A stretch of DNA of 38,193 nucleotides from an uncultured Eubacteriales bacterium (GTDB taxonomy: Bacteria; Bacillota; Clostridia; Lachnospirales; CAG-274). The notes beneath the pieces are model-generated. The model had not been told where the DNA came from. It did not search any database and saw only the letters and a list, made by a program, of their open reading frames with translations. Both the position numbers and the translations under genes were made by a program. The stretch lies in assembly GCA_902496345.1 (NCBI GenBank), contig CABVAP010000011.1, positions 1-38,193 on the forward strand. Direction: 5' to 3'. Positions 1 through 9,649 of this stretch are shown here, one piece after another (position 1 is the first letter of the stretch; every line of letters starts with the position of its first letter).

Positions 1-23
1 GTAGTAGCTATTTAAACTACTAC
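1..23. repeat. Small inverted repeat at the left edge
   Basis: GTAGTAG (1-7) and CTACTAC (17-23) are perfect arms around a 9-base loop. A short T-run lies about 17 bases downstream on the plus strand. It may be the end of a terminator for a gene outside the window, but too little is visible to decide. Confidence 0.35.
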
Positions 24-110
24 GCTAATAAGTCTAACTTTTTGGGGTCACATCACTAATAAACTCTTTAAGTAGCCGTTTTTTTTATGCCTTAAAAACA
101 GCATTTTTAT

Positions 111-139
111 TTGACATAAAGCCGTTATAAGGGTATAAT
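111..139 (+). promoter_or_regulatory. Sigma-A type promoter for the coiled-coil membrane gene pair
   Basis: TTGACA (111-116) and TATAAT (134-139) are both perfect consensus hexamers with an ideal 17-base spacer. Transcription would start near 146, about 65 bases before the first gene. No operator or attenuator is visible in the leader. Confidence 0.85.
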
Positions 140-209
140 TAGTAAGATAATCGATTTTATATACATTTGTTTTTCATATAACATCGGCTATAAAATTATT
201 TGGGAACGG

Positions 210-1490
210 GTGAAAAATTTGAGTCTGTTTAATAAATTTTTAAATTTCATCGACAAATTTAAAAACCAAAACTCTAAAGAAGATGAAGAAAATGTTGAAA
301 TAGGCAAATTCAGCGAATTTCTTTATGATACAAATAATGATACAGAATATAAGATTGTAAAACACGTTATTCTTTTGTGCAATAAGGCTCTTATCGCTTG
401 TGGACAAAGAATTTACCTTATGCGTAAACTTAAAGAATATGAAGTCCGTCTAGAGGAAATAGATTGCTATAATAGACTTTCACCGGAAGAAGCTAACGAA
501 CTCAGAAATTTAATTGACCAATACGTTTCACTCATAAAAGAAAGAAATATTTTAAGGTATCAACTTGTCGACTTTGATAAAAGTGTAAATCATCTTGAAG
601 ATAAAGAGCTTGACGCAGAAGACGCTGTCGAAAAGATGAAAGATGCAGAATATAATCAAAGGATTTTTAGACAAGATATAGGTTATTTACAAATGGAAAA
701 AGATGACCTAAAAGAGGAAGCCGATAAGCTTAAATTCGGACTTGATTTTATATATAAGTTTAGTATCGTTATGCTTATCGTCTTTGGTGCAGGTACAGTC
801 TTTCTTGCTATGACAAACGTGTTTAAAGGACAAGCAATTTTCTTTTCACTTAGCATAATGGCAGTTCTTGTTATATGTATCATTTCGCTTGTTTATTTCT
901 TTAGACGAAAGTTCATTTATGAACTTAAGATAAACAGAAAGAAACAAGAAAAACTTGTCGGTATTTTAAACAAAAAAAACGTGTTATATTCTTACTACAC
1001 TAACTTTCTTAGATATGAATATAACAAATATCAGGTAAGAAACTCCGATATGCTTATAGCAAACCTAAAAGAATTTAATAACTATAAGCACGTCACAACG
1101 AGATATGATTCAATAAGGAACATTATGTATCAAACGCAAGATTTACTTGAAAAATTTTTAAAAGAAAAAAATATTGAAATGGATAATGTTTCTATTGAAA
1201 AATTTGCAAATACTATTAGCATTGACGATAAAATCGAATATTGCAAAGAGATAAACGCAGCTAAAGCCGAAACAGAGGAAAAACTTAAAGCTGTTGATGA
1301 AAAACACGAAAACCTATGGAAACAGATTTCCGACATTGGACAAAGGGATTGGTCCGGTAGTGAAATAATTCAAAATCTTATAACAGCTTATATTCGAGAG
1401 GTTGAAAAAATCAATCTTGATGTTGATTTTGACGAAAACTATGACAGCAGAATGGAAGAAGAGCTTTCCAAAGTAGGAGATAATGAATAA
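210..1490 (+). CDS. Coiled-coil membrane protein of unknown function
   Basis: I do not recognise the family of this 426-residue protein. It has long charged, Leu/Glu/Lys-rich stretches that look like coiled coil (about 65-180, 232-260 and 340-375). Between them lies a hydrophobic hairpin with two membrane helices, about 183-202 and 209-230. Both long arms should therefore sit on the same side of the membrane, probably the cytoplasm, since there is no signal peptide. The GTG start has almost no room for a ribosome site. A TTG at 219 is spaced about 7 bases after GGGTG and may be the true start. The stop overlaps the next start (TAATG), so the two genes are translationally coupled. A scaffold or envelope role would be a guess. 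Confidence 0.75.
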   Translation: MKNLSLFNKFLNFIDKFKNQNSKEDEENVEIGKFSEFLYDTNNDTEYKIVKHVILLCNKALIACGQRIYLMRKLKEYEVRLEEIDCYNRLSPEEANELRNLIDQYVSLIKERNILRYQLVDFDKSVNHLEDKELDAEDAVEKMKDAEYNQRIFRQDIGYLQMEKDDLKEEADKLKFGLDFIYKFSIVMLIVFGAGTVFLAMTNVFKGQAIFFSLSIMAVLVICIISLVYFFRRKFIYELKINRKKQEKLVGILNKKNVLYSYYTNFLRYEYNKYQVRNSDMLIANLKEFNNYKHVTTRYDSIRNIMYQTQDLLEKFLKEKNIEMDNVSIEKFANTISIDDKIEYCKEINAAKAETEEKLKAVDEKHENLWKQISDIGQRDWSGSEIIQNLITAYIREVEKINLDVDFDENYDSRMEEELSKVGDNE

Positions 1491-1828
1491 TGACAACAAT
1501 TTCTATTATTTTAATTTTCATTGGCATTTTAATTTTCTTGTTTTCGTTTGTTCTTAAAATCGGAAAAAGCAATGTTGAAAAAGATTTCAATGAAGCTATC
1601 CGAATATTTGAGGAAAATAAACAAAAAGAGGAACAGGAAGCCGAACAGGAAACTGTTGAGATTTCTGATGATACAGATAATGAAAATGATAAAGGTTCAT
1701 TTGTTACTCAAAATGATTTTTCAAGTGATGATAAAGACATAAAAGACCTTATGAATCAATCACGTAATTTTTTAAAATTTGTCGGTATTGTCATTATAGT
1801 CATAGGCGTTGTCGTCTACTTTATTTGA
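1490..1828 (+). CDS. Small two-helix membrane protein with acidic middle
   Basis: This 112-residue protein has a membrane helix at each end (about 3-22 and 94-111). The middle is very acidic and rich in Glu, Asp and Gln (about 40-80). Its ATG overlaps the stop of the preceding coiled-coil gene by one base, so the two products are probably made together and may interact. The layout predicts that both ends cross the membrane, with the acidic segment on one side. I recognise no family and no catalytic motif. It ends 65 bases before valS and may be cotranscribed with it. Confidence 0.7.
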   Translation: MTTISIILIFIGILIFLFSFVLKIGKSNVEKDFNEAIRIFEENKQKEEQEAEQETVEISDDTDNENDKGSFVTQNDFSSDDKDIKDLMNQSRNFLKFVGIVIIVIGVVVYFI

Positions 1829-1893
1829 CATTTTGATATTTTCAGAATAAAAAAAATATTCTGACTACATATATTACAGGAGGATTTTATTTT

Positions 1894-4530
1894 ATGAAAA
1901 AACAACTTGAAAAAAATTATGACCCTTCGGTTGTTGAAAATCGAATTTATAATAATTGGCTTGAAAAGAAGTATTTTCACGCTGAAGTGGATAAAACCAA
2001 AAAACCATATACGATAGTTATTCCACCACCAAATATCACAGGTCATCTCCATATGGGACACGCTCTTGATAACGCTATGCAAGATATTCTTATCCGTTGG
2101 AAAAGAATGCAAGGCTATAACGCTTTGTGGGTTCCCGGAACTGACCACGCCAGTATCTCTACAGAAGTTAAAATTGTAAACAAAATGGCTGAAGAAGGCA
2201 TAAAGAAAGAAGATATAGGTAGAGAAGGATTTCTTAAACGTGCTTGGGAATGGAAAGAAGAATATGGTGGAACTATATTAAATCAGCTCAAAAAACTTGG
2301 TAGCTCTTGTGACTGGGATAGAGAAAGATTTACTATGGACGAAGGTTTATCAAAAGCCGTTTTAACTGTATTCACAAAACTTTATGATAAAGGTTGGATT
2401 TATAAAGGCGAAAAACTTATCAACTGGTGTCCTAAATGCCAAACAACAATTTCTGATGCAGAGGTTGACCACGTTGATAAAGCCGGTAGTTTCTGGCATA
2501 TAAAATACCCTATTAAAGGTACTGATAGATTTTTACAATTTGCAACAACAAGACCTGAAACAATGCTCGGTGATACAGCAATCGCTGTAAATCCTGAAGA
2601 CGACAGATATAAAGACATAGTTGGTATGACTTGTGTTGTTCCTTTTGTTGATAGAGAAATCCCTATAATTGCCGATTCTTACGTTGATATGGAATTTGGT
2701 ACAGGTGTTGTTAAAATCACACCTGCCCACGACCCTAACGACTTTGAAGTTGGTGAAAGAAACTCACTTCCTAAAATCAACATTATGAATGATGACGGTA
2801 CAATAAACGAAAACGGTGGAAAATTCCAAGGTCTTGATAGATATGAAGCAAGAAAAGCCATTGTCAAAGAACTTGACGAAATGGGACTTTTAGTTAAAAT
2901 CGAAGAAATCACACACGCTGTTGGTGTTCACGAAAGATGTGGCGAAGTTATCGAACCATTAATCAAGAGCCAATGGTTTGTAAAAATGGCTGATATGTCA
3001 AAACCTGCAATTGACGCATATAAAGAGGGCAAACTCAGATTTGTACCGGAGAGATTTGGTAAAATTTATTTACATTGGCTTGAAAATATTCACGACTGGT
3101 GTATATCCCGTCAACTTTGGTGGGGTCACAGAATACCGGCATACTACTGTTCTTGTGGCGAAGTTATCGTTTCAGCAGAAAAACCGGAAAAATGCCCAAA
3201 ATGTGGCTCAACTAATTTAAAACAAGATGAAGATACTCTTGACACTTGGTTCAGTTCTGCTCTTTGGCCTTTCTCAACTCTCGGCTGGCCTGAAAAAACT
3301 CCTGAGCTTGAGCATTTTTATCCAACAAGTGTACTTGTTACAGGCTATGATATTATTTTCTTCTGGGTTGTAAGAATGGTATTTTCCGGAATTGAGCAAA
3401 TGGGCGAAGTTCCTTTCAAAGACGTACTTATCCACGGTCTTGTAAGAGATTCACAAGGTAGAAAAATGAGTAAATCTTTAGGAAATGGTATTGACCCACT
3501 TGATGTAATTGAGAAATATGGTTCTGACGCATTACGTCTTACTCTTATAACAGGTAATGCCCCTGGTAATGACCTCAGATTTTATTGGGAAAGAGTTGAA
3601 GCTAACAGAAACTTTTTAAATAAAATTTGGAACGCAACCAGATTTGTTATGATGAATTTTGAAGATGAAGACGATGTCAATGTTGACATTTCCGAACTTA
3701 CAGACGCTGACAAATGGATTTTGTCAAAAGTAAACACTCTTGCTAAAGAAGTTACAGAAAATCTTGACAGTTACGAACTCGGTATCGCTGTTTCTAAAGT
3801 TTATGACTTTATCTGGGACGAATATTGTGACTGGTATATTGAAATGGTTAAACCTCGTCTTTACAACAAAGAGGATAAAACTAGAAATGCTGCTTTATGG
3901 ACACTTAAAAAAGTTCTTATAAACGCACTTAAACTTCTCCACCCATTTATGCCATTCATCACAGAAGAAATCTTTACAACTATTCAGAGTGAAGAAGAAA
4001 CTATTATGCTTTCTGCTTGGCCTGTATTTGAGGATAAATTCAACTTTGAAAAAGAAGAAAAAGCTATTGAACTTATTAAATCAGCCGTTAAGAGCATTAG
4101 AAACGTTAGAACAGAAATGAACGTTGCACCATCTAAAAAAGCAAAAGTTTTTGTTGTTTCTGAAAATGATGACGTTATCAACACTTTTGAAAACGGAAAA
4201 GTTTTCTTTGCTTCTTTAGCTCACGCAAGCGAAGTTGTTATCCAGAAAAACAAAGATAACATTTCTGATGACGCTGTTTCAGCTGTTATCCACGACGGTG
4301 TTATCTATATGCCTTTCGCAGAGCTTGTTGATATAGCAAAAGAAAAAGAACGTCTTACAAAAGAAAAAGAGAAACTTATAAAAGAAGTTGAAAGAGTAGA
4401 AAAGAAATTAAGCAATCAAGGCTTTGTTTCTAAAGCTCCTGAAAAAGTTATCGCTGAAGAAAAAGCAAAAATGGAAAAATACAGCAATATGTTAAGTCAA
4501 GTTGAAGAACAAATCAAAAGACTTGGTTAA
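1894..4530 (+). CDS. valS: Valyl-tRNA synthetase
   Basis: Charges tRNA-Val with valine in the cytoplasm and edits mischarged threonine. The protein is 878 residues, the usual bacterial length. The class I HIGH motif reads HLHMGH at 51-56, after the typical PPPNITG. The KMSKS motif is present near 525 ([11 protein letters not shown]). A Cys-rich zinc-knuckle-like segment (CSCG then CPKCG) lies near 415-430. The last 60 residues form the Lys/Glu-rich coiled-coil arm typical of ValRS. The start follows a strong AGGAGG ribosome site. I found no T-box leader in the short gap upstream, which is unusual for a Firmicute aminoacyl-tRNA synthetase gene. The gene may be read from the promoter at 111. 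Confidence 0.98.
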   Translation: MKKQLEKNYDPSVVENRIYNNWLEKKYFHAEVDKTKKPYTIVIPPPNITGHLHMGHALDNAMQDILIRWKRMQGYNALWVPGTDHASISTEVKIVNKMAEEGIKKEDIGREGFLKRAWEWKEEYGGTILNQLKKLGSSCDWDRERFTMDEGLSKAVLTVFTKLYDKGWIYKGEKLINWCPKCQTTISDAEVDHVDKAGSFWHIKYPIKGTDRFLQFATTRPETMLGDTAIAVNPEDDRYKDIVGMTCVVPFVDREIPIIADSYVDMEFGTGVVKITPAHDPNDFEVGERNSLPKINIMNDDGTINENGGKFQGLDRYEARKAIVKELDEMGLLVKIEEITHAVGVHERCGEVIEPLIKSQWFVKMADMSKPAIDAYKEGKLRFVPERFGKIYLHWLENIHDWCISRQLWWGHRIPAYYCSCGEVIVSAEKPEKCPKCGSTNLKQDEDTLDTWFSSALWPFSTLGWPEKTPELEHFYPTSVLVTGYDIIFFWVVRMVFSGIEQMGEVPFKDVLIHGLVRDSQGRKMSKSLGNGIDPLDVIEKYGSDALRLTLITGNAPGNDLRFYWERVEANRNFLNKIWNATRFVMMNFEDEDDVNVDISELTDADKWILSKVNTLAKEVTENLDSYELGIAVSKVYDFIWDEYCDWYIEMVKPRLYNKEDKTRNAALWTLKKVLINALKLLHPFMPFITEEIFTTIQSEEETIMLSAWPVFEDKFNFEKEEKAIELIKSAVKSIRNVRTEMNVAPSKKAKVFVVSENDDVINTFENGKVFFASLAHASEVVIQKNKDNISDDAVSAVIHDGVIYMPFAELVDIAKEKERLTKEKEKLIKEVERVEKKLSNQGFVSKAPEKVIAEEKAKMEKYSNMLSQVEEQIKRLG

Positions 4531-4567
4531 TGATAGGCTTTTGTGTAGATTTTAAAGGGGAATTTGA

Positions 4568-6073
4568 ATGAAATTAATGTTGTTAAATATTTTGTTTATA
4601 TTTGTGGTTTTATCTTCTGTTGTTTTTGTCAATGCAGAAGAAAACGAAAAACGATATATATTTTCATTTAAAAACGATTTATCCCTTGCCGATGTTTCTC
4701 TTGATGATGACATAAATACCGATGACATCGAAGAGATTTCAAAAAAATCAGAAATTTACACAGCAGATTCAGAAACGATAGAAACTCTTCTAGAACAAGG
4801 TTTAATAACAGATGTTGAAGAAGATATTACGGTTGAGCTTGCTGATGATTATTCTAATTCATCACAAGCCGACCTTGTTTCTGATGATAGTTCTTTGAAA
4901 TATAACGACCCTTATTTTTATTATCAATGGTACTATGATGTTCATAAATTTGATGTTGCAAAAAATAGACTTGGTTCCGGTAAAGGTGTAAGAGTTGCAG
5001 TAATAGATTCCGGTGTAACGTTACAACCCGACTTTAATCTGGATAATATCGAAAAAGGTTACAATTACATAAACCCAGAAAAGACAGGTAATGATGTTAG
5101 TGATAACGACACCGAATCAAACAGAAGTCACGGAACAGGTGTCGCTGGTATAATTGCTGCTCAGAGCAATAACGAAATTGGAATTGTCGGCATAGCCGAA
5201 GATGTTACAATTGTTCCACTTATAATATATCAAGATAATAAAGCACCTCTAAGCAATGTAATTACAGCTATTGAAGATGCCGTTACTAAATACAATTGTG
5301 ACGTTATAAATATGTCACTTACATTTAAAACCGAAAGTCCAAATATTCAAAAAGTAATTGACTATGCTGTTGAAAATAATGTTATCGTTGTTGCAGCAGT
5401 AGGAAACGGAAGAAAGGCTTCTGACCCAGACAGTGGAAAAAACAATCTCTACCCTGCTTCTTGCGAAAGTGTAATTGGGGTTGCTTCCTTAGATGAAGAT
5501 TTGTCTGTTTCATCATTTTCACAAACCAATAACTCTGTTAATATTGCTGTCGCTGGTCGAGGACTCCCCGTTTTAAACACCAATGGTGGAGTGACACTCA
5601 ACAAATCCGGCACATCTTTTTCAGCACCTATGATTACAGCGTTCGCTGCTTTGATGAAAGAAAAATATCCAGAAATCAACGCACAAACCTTTTTGGAAAT
5701 ACTTAAAGCTGGAAGTTATGACAGTGAAGATTCAGGATATGACATTTATTCAGGATTTGGCATTTTCAATGCCGAAGAAAGTATAAATTATTATGAAAGT
5801 AACAACAGTTTCTTTATTTCACCTGCTTACAGAAATAGTTCTGATAACCTAATAAAGGTTTATGGCGAAAATATTTCCGGTGTTCTTGTTTGTGCTGTTT
5901 ACGATGAAAACGGAAATCAAAAATATTTTGATATTGAAGATTTTGCAACTGATGAAAATAATATTTTTTGCAAAAAAATAACAATAAATATTGATACGAC
6001 TGATACAATAAAGGTTTTTGCTTTTGATAATTTACAAAATATGAAACCTATTAGTAAAATTCGTCTTATTTAA
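4568..6073 (+). CDS. Secreted subtilisin-like serine protease (S8 family)
   Basis: A 501-residue exported protease. Residues 1-24 are a signal peptide ending VNA. Residues about 27-105 look like an I9-type propeptide, starting RYIFSFKND. The catalytic domain spans about 125-405. Its triad is Asp147 (AVIDSG), His188 (SHGTGVAG) and Ser350 (SGTSFSAP), and the oxyanion Asn is at 280 (VGNG). The remaining 95 residues form an unrecognised C-terminal domain. There is no SLH or LPXTG anchor, so it may be released or held non-covalently. The gene begins 37 bases after valS with an AAAGGGG ribosome site and ends at a strong hairpin. It may mature or turn over surface proteins, but its substrate is unknown. 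Confidence 0.93.
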   Translation: MKLMLLNILFIFVVLSSVVFVNAEENEKRYIFSFKNDLSLADVSLDDDINTDDIEEISKKSEIYTADSETIETLLEQGLITDVEEDITVELADDYSNSSQADLVSDDSSLKYNDPYFYYQWYYDVHKFDVAKNRLGSGKGVRVAVIDSGVTLQPDFNLDNIEKGYNYINPEKTGNDVSDNDTESNRSHGTGVAGIIAAQSNNEIGIVGIAEDVTIVPLIIYQDNKAPLSNVITAIEDAVTKYNCDVINMSLTFKTESPNIQKVIDYAVENNVIVVAAVGNGRKASDPDSGKNNLYPASCESVIGVASLDEDLSVSSFSQTNNSVNIAVAGRGLPVLNTNGGVTLNKSGTSFSAPMITAFAALMKEKYPEINAQTFLEILKAGSYDSEDSGYDIYSGFGIFNAEESINYYESNNSFFISPAYRNSSDNLIKVYGENISGVLVCAVYDENGNQKYFDIEDFATDENNIFCKKITINIDTTDTIKVFAFDNLQNMKPISKIRLI

Positions 6074-6124
6074 AAAATAATTTTTATAAAGTATGCCTAA
6101 ATACTTGTAAAAATTATTTTTTTA
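6072..6124 (+). terminator. Intrinsic terminator after the S8 protease gene
   Basis: A long AT-rich hairpin pairs AAAAATAATTTTTA with TAAAAATTATTTTT, continued by AGTAT/ATACT around a short loop. A T-run follows on the plus strand. It separates the protease gene from the SLH gene. Confidence 0.75.
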
Positions 6125-6181
6125 TATTAAAATTATTGTATAGTTTAATTATTCTACTAAATAAAGAAAAGAGGTATTTAA

Positions 6182-7612
6182 ATGAAAAACAGAATTTTAT
6201 CATTCTTGCTTGTTTGTACATTAGTTTTAGGGCTTTGCTCTGTTAATGTATTCGCTGCAGGTATGACAATTGCACCTGAACAAAGTTATTATGATTTTGA
6301 AGAAAATCAAATCGGCGAACATTTTGTTGTAGATTTTATTCTTAGTGGAAATGACGGCTACAATAATTCTACATTTAGAATTAAGTATGACCCTAGTGTT
6401 ATCAGAGCTATCGGGAACGAATCTTCTGACCTTGAAAACGATGGCTTTGTAACTTATGAAGTTGTAAGTGGAAAATCTAGACGTCTTTTCTCTAATGATG
6501 GTATTTTAAAACAAATCAGTATGCGACCATCAAAAGGTGATAAAGACTATGACGGTCTTGCTGACGGTTCTAAAACAGCTGCTGAAATTGGCATTATCAA
6601 ACTTGGTCAGTTTATAAATAGTGCTGCTGAAGTTTATAACATTTATACTGATGGTATTTTCCTTAGAATGACATTTGAAGTTGTTGGTTCTGGTGAAACA
6701 GATATTGAAATGACAACTGCTGCAAAATCAAATGTTTTTGCTTATGGTATCAATAACGAAGCAAAAACTGTTGATTTAGAGTCAGCACACGTAAAAGTAG
6801 CCGGTGAAGTTAATAACACAGAAAGCACAACTGAAACTACTACATCAACAACTACAGAAACTACTACATCAAGTAGCTCATCTTCTAGTAGTTCATCTTC
6901 TAGTAGTTCATCTTCTAGTAGCTCTTCTTCTGGAAGTTCATCTTCTAGTAGTTCTTCTTCTAAATCTGATGATGACGAAGATACAGAAACAACAACTGAA
7001 ACAGATGTTGAAGAAAACACAGAAAAAACAACTGATGAAAGCTCTAACGAAAATGAAGACGTTGCATTTAATGACATTGCAAACTATTCTTGGGCAAAAG
7101 ACGCAATTACTTACCTTGCAAATAATAAAATTGTAAATGGTGTTGGCGATAGTAAATTCGCTCCACAAGCTAACGTTAAAAGAGCTGATTTCCTTATTAT
7201 GCTTATGAACGCACTTAAAATTGAAGCCACTGACGGAGAAAGTGGTTTTAACGATGTTCCTGCAACAAAATACTATGCAAAAGCTGTAAGTGCTGCTAAA
7301 TCTCTTGGCATTGCTGCCGGTGATGATAAAGGTAACTTTAGACCAGAAGAATTTATTTCAAGACAAGATATGATGGTTTTAGCATATAGAGCATTAAACG
7401 CAGCTAAATATGAAGTTAAAGCTGATGATGCAAACGCTATTGATAAATTTAATGATAAAGCAAGCATTTCTGAATATGCAAAAGAAGGCTTAAATGCTAT
7501 GGTTAGTGCAAAGATTGTAAATGGTACAGGAAATAACATTGAACCTAAAAACAACACTACAAGAGCACAAGCAGCCGTTATTATCTATAATATCTGTCAA
7601 TATATCAAATAA
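6182..7612 (+). CDS. Surface protein with cohesin-like domain, Ser-rich linker and three SLH repeats
   Basis: A 476-residue exported protein. Residues 1-26 are a signal peptide. Residues about 30-210 resemble a cohesin-type beta-sandwich (an FRIKYDPSVIRAI-like strand and a late FLRMTFEVVG strand). A Thr/Glu segment is followed by a Ser tract at 231-260 and an acidic spacer. Three SLH repeats then begin near 295, 357 and 417, each opening with FND; two carry a GVG or GTG turn. SLH repeats bind pyruvylated wall polysaccharide, so this protein should present its N-terminal domain outside the cell. Cohesins usually bind dockerins, but I see no clear dockerin in the window. The domain could also be a related carbohydrate-binding fold. 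The start follows an AGAGG ribosome site. Confidence 0.88.
   Translation: MKNRILSFLLVCTLVLGLCSVNVFAAGMTIAPEQSYYDFEENQIGEHFVVDFILSGNDGYNNSTFRIKYDPSVIRAIGNESSDLENDGFVTYEVVSGKSRRLFSNDGILKQISMRPSKGDKDYDGLADGSKTAAEIGIIKLGQFINSAAEVYNIYTDGIFLRMTFEVVGSGETDIEMTTAAKSNVFAYGINNEAKTVDLESAHVKVAGEVNNTESTTETTTSTTTETTTSSSSSSSSSSSSSSSSSSSSSGSSSSSSSSSKSDDDEDTETTTETDVEENTEKTTDESSNENEDVAFNDIANYSWAKDAITYLANNKIVNGVGDSKFAPQANVKRADFLIMLMNALKIEATDGESGFNDVPATKYYAKAVSAAKSLGIAAGDDKGNFRPEEFISRQDMMVLAYRALNAAKYEVKADDANAIDKFNDKASISEYAKEGLNAMVSAKIVNGTGNNIEPKNNTTRAQAAVIIYNICQYIK
6872..6961 (+). repeat. Six tandem 15-base repeats encoding a poly-serine linker
   Basis: The unit AGTAGTTCATCTTCT occurs six times in frame with few changes. 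The fifth copy starts GGA, which gives the only glycine. Because the unit length is a multiple of three, gain or loss of copies would change linker length without breaking the frame. Confidence 0.9.
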
Positions 7613-7653
7613 AATAAATCTATAATTTTTTATAGAACTTGTTTTTAATAGTC

Positions 7654-7690
7654 AAAAAGACAGTGGAGCAAAATCTCCACTGTCTTTTAT
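7654..7690 (+). terminator. Intrinsic terminator after the SLH surface protein gene
   Basis: AGACAGTGGAG and CTCCACTGTCT form a perfect 11-base-pair stem around CAAAAT, followed by TTTT. A-rich bases precede it, so it may also work on the other strand. Confidence 0.92.
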
Positions 7691-7767
7691 ATTTCAATTT
7701 GTATATATAACTTATTTGCCACTAGTATCTTGTCAAGCTAAACATAAACATAAACATTAATTGTCCT

Positions 7768-7793
7768 CTGTTGTATTTCCTTAAATACAACAG
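7768..7793. repeat. Perfect intergenic hairpin
   Basis: CTGTTGTATTT and AAATACAACAG form an 11-base-pair stem with a 4-base loop. The plus strand continues TTTAGTTTTG, so it may be a second plus-strand terminator behind the one at 7654. No gene explains it. The rest of 7691-7909 is AT-rich and shows no coding sequence. Confidence 0.6.
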
Positions 7794-7909
7794 TTTAGTT
7801 TTGTTTCAATATTTATCTTGTGGATAATCTAAACAAATATACAACAAAAAAATACTAGGTCACTTTACTAAATTATTTTATATCCTCACAAGACTTTAGA
7901 TACTATTTG

Positions 7910-9238
7910 TTATATCACTTTAGTTTCTCTAAATTTACCACTTTTAAACCTAAACACAAATATTATAGCACGTAAACATTCGTCCATCGCCATAGCAATC
8001 CAAATACCAACAAGTCCCCAACCCAAAAGAACACCAAACACATAACTTAAACCAACAGCAACAAACCAAGCCGAGAACATACAAACCGTAACAGGTAAAT
8101 TAATATCACCTGTCGCAACAAGGCATTTTACCATAGTTATATTTACACTTCTACCGATTTCAAGGAATATTTCAACAATCAAAATATCTTTAGCAAGGTC
8201 AATTATAAATTGCTCATCGGTAAACATACTCATAACAAAATCACAGTTTAAATATAATAAAACAGTTACCATAACAGATACGGCCATTGAAATAAATGTA
8301 GACGCCCAAACTCTTTTTTCAACAGTATCATAGTCACCCTTGCCCATTAAGTAACTTACAACAATTTGAGTTGCTTGAGATATAGCGTTTGAATAAACAT
8401 AGGCAATATTTGCAAGTATGTAACAGTAAACTCTTGTTGCAATAACAAGCGTACCCAATATGTTTACAAACTTCAAAATACAAAGCTGAGAAAGATTATA
8501 GCTTAATGATTCCCCACCGGACGGTAAAGCGATAAACATAAGTTTTTTAGCCATAAAAGAAGAAAAATGTTTTAATTTCAAAAATGCAAAACTCATATCT
8601 GTTTTCTTTAAAAGAATTATTATTATAAGTATAAGTCCGATAAGTTTGCTTATGTCTGTAGAAATTGCAGCTCCCAAGATACCTAACCTAGGGAAACCAA
8701 AAAGACCATTAATAAGCACGGCATTGCCTAAAATATTTAAAGAATTCATAATAATTGCAACAAACATAATTTCTTTCATTTTATTGAAACTACGTAAAAT
8801 AGCAGCCACAACCATATAAAGAGCTTGAACTATAATAAAGGAACCAACAACAAGTGTATAGTTGCAAGTTTCGTCCATAATTTCATTAGGAACTTCAAGC
8901 CAAGAAAATAATTTTCTGTTGCATATAAAAAGTAATCCGGTAACAACTATGCTAAATAGGCTTAAACAGTAAACAGAAACATTTGAAACTATGTTAGTTT
9001 TTGTTCTGTCGTTTGCCCCCATATATTGGGTTATAAGTATAGTTGTTGCAACGCTCATAGAACTTAAAACAATTATTATAATGTTCATTATTTGATTACC
9101 GTTACCAATGGCTGCAACCGATGCTTGTGAATATCGGCTAACCATTATCTGGTCAATATTACCAACTAAAAGCTGTAACAATAATTCCATAAAAATAGGT
9201 ATTGACATTTTAAAAATTTCTTTTGAATTTGTTTTCAT
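7910..9238 (-). CDS. MATE family multidrug or toxin exporter
   Basis: A 442-residue membrane protein with about twelve hydrophobic helices in two homologous halves. The N-terminus has the typical MATE pattern: IPIFMELLLQ, then the NIDQIMVSRY segment. The second half repeats it (ALPSGGESLSYNLSQ). These proteins export cationic drugs or metabolites in exchange for Na+ or H+; the substrate cannot be read from the sequence. The start follows GGGAGAAG. The gene is alone, about 410 bases from the acetyltransferase gene upstream. A TGTTA-N6-TAACA palindrome lies about 70 bases before the start and could be an operator. I see no clear terminator on its strand. Confidence 0.93.
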   Translation of the reverse strand: MKTNSKEIFKMSIPIFMELLLQLLVGNIDQIMVSRYSQASVAAIGNGNQIMNIIIIVLSSMSVATTILITQYMGANDRTKTNIVSNVSVYCLSLFSIVVTGLLFICNRKLFSWLEVPNEIMDETCNYTLVVGSFIIVQALYMVVAAILRSFNKMKEIMFVAIIMNSLNILGNAVLINGLFGFPRLGILGAAISTDISKLIGLILIIIILLKKTDMSFAFLKLKHFSSFMAKKLMFIALPSGGESLSYNLSQLCILKFVNILGTLVIATRVYCYILANIAYVYSNAISQATQIVVSYLMGKGDYDTVEKRVWASTFISMAVSVMVTVLLYLNCDFVMSMFTDEQFIIDLAKDILIVEIFLEIGRSVNITMVKCLVATGDINLPVTVCMFSAWFVAVGLSYVFGVLLGWGLVGIWIAMAMDECLRAIIFVFRFKSGKFRETKVI

Positions 9239-9572
9239 TTTCTTCTCCCATTGTTTTATTTATAATATTTTTTAATTACAATAATATTTTAGTTTTTATA
9301 AAACCATATATGTTATTTTTTTAACATACGAAAATAACCACAAATACGAAAAAATTATTAATCACAATCTAACCTTTTCAATAGACATTCTACCATATAT
9401 ACTTTAAAATCTCTAGCATAATTTTTTTCTATCTAGAAAATAGATTTTAGCTAAAAATTGATAAAAAATATACAAACATTACTAAAAATAAATAATTAAA
9501 TATAAATTATGAATAATTTTGTTAAAAAACTTGTAAAGCAAAAATAAATCCTATATTGAATAAATACAAAAT
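9239..9572. other. AT-rich intergenic region upstream of the MATE gene
   Basis: No open frame with a ribosome site, RNA gene or repeat family is visible. The only structured part is the palindrome at 9309-9328. No convincing promoter hexamer pair was found for the MATE gene. Confidence 0.5.
9309..9328. promoter_or_regulatory. Candidate operator, Rex-like palindrome
   Basis: TATGTTA and TAACATA flank six T residues. The core TGTTA-N6-TAACA is close to the clostridial Rex pattern TTGTTAA-N4-TTAACAA, but the outer bases differ. It lies about 70 bases upstream of the MATE start. It could also be a chance hairpin in AT-rich DNA. Confidence 0.25.
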
Positions 9573-9615
9573 AAAGCCCCCTATTACTAGAAATTTATCC
9601 AGTAACAAGGAGCTT
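9573..9615 (-). terminator. Intrinsic terminator after the GNAT gene
   Basis: Read on the minus strand, AAAGCTCCTTGTTACT pairs with AGTAATAGGGGGCTTT through G-U pairs, and TTTATTTTG follows. The plus strand also has a T-run, so it may be bidirectional. Confidence 0.75.
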
Positions 9616-9649
9616 TTTAGTTATACGATATAACTAATTAACATTCCGT

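Noticed and set aside
1829..1893. T-box leader or own promoter for valS
   Set aside because: The gap is only 65 bases and lacks the T-box sequence. TTGACA at 1825 has only TAAAAA at the right distance, and the TCAGAATA/TATTCTGA hairpin has no T-run.
6742..7168. Long antisense and shifted frames over the Ser/Thr region
   Set aside because: They arise from the 15-base repeats, have strongly biased composition and lack ribosome sites.
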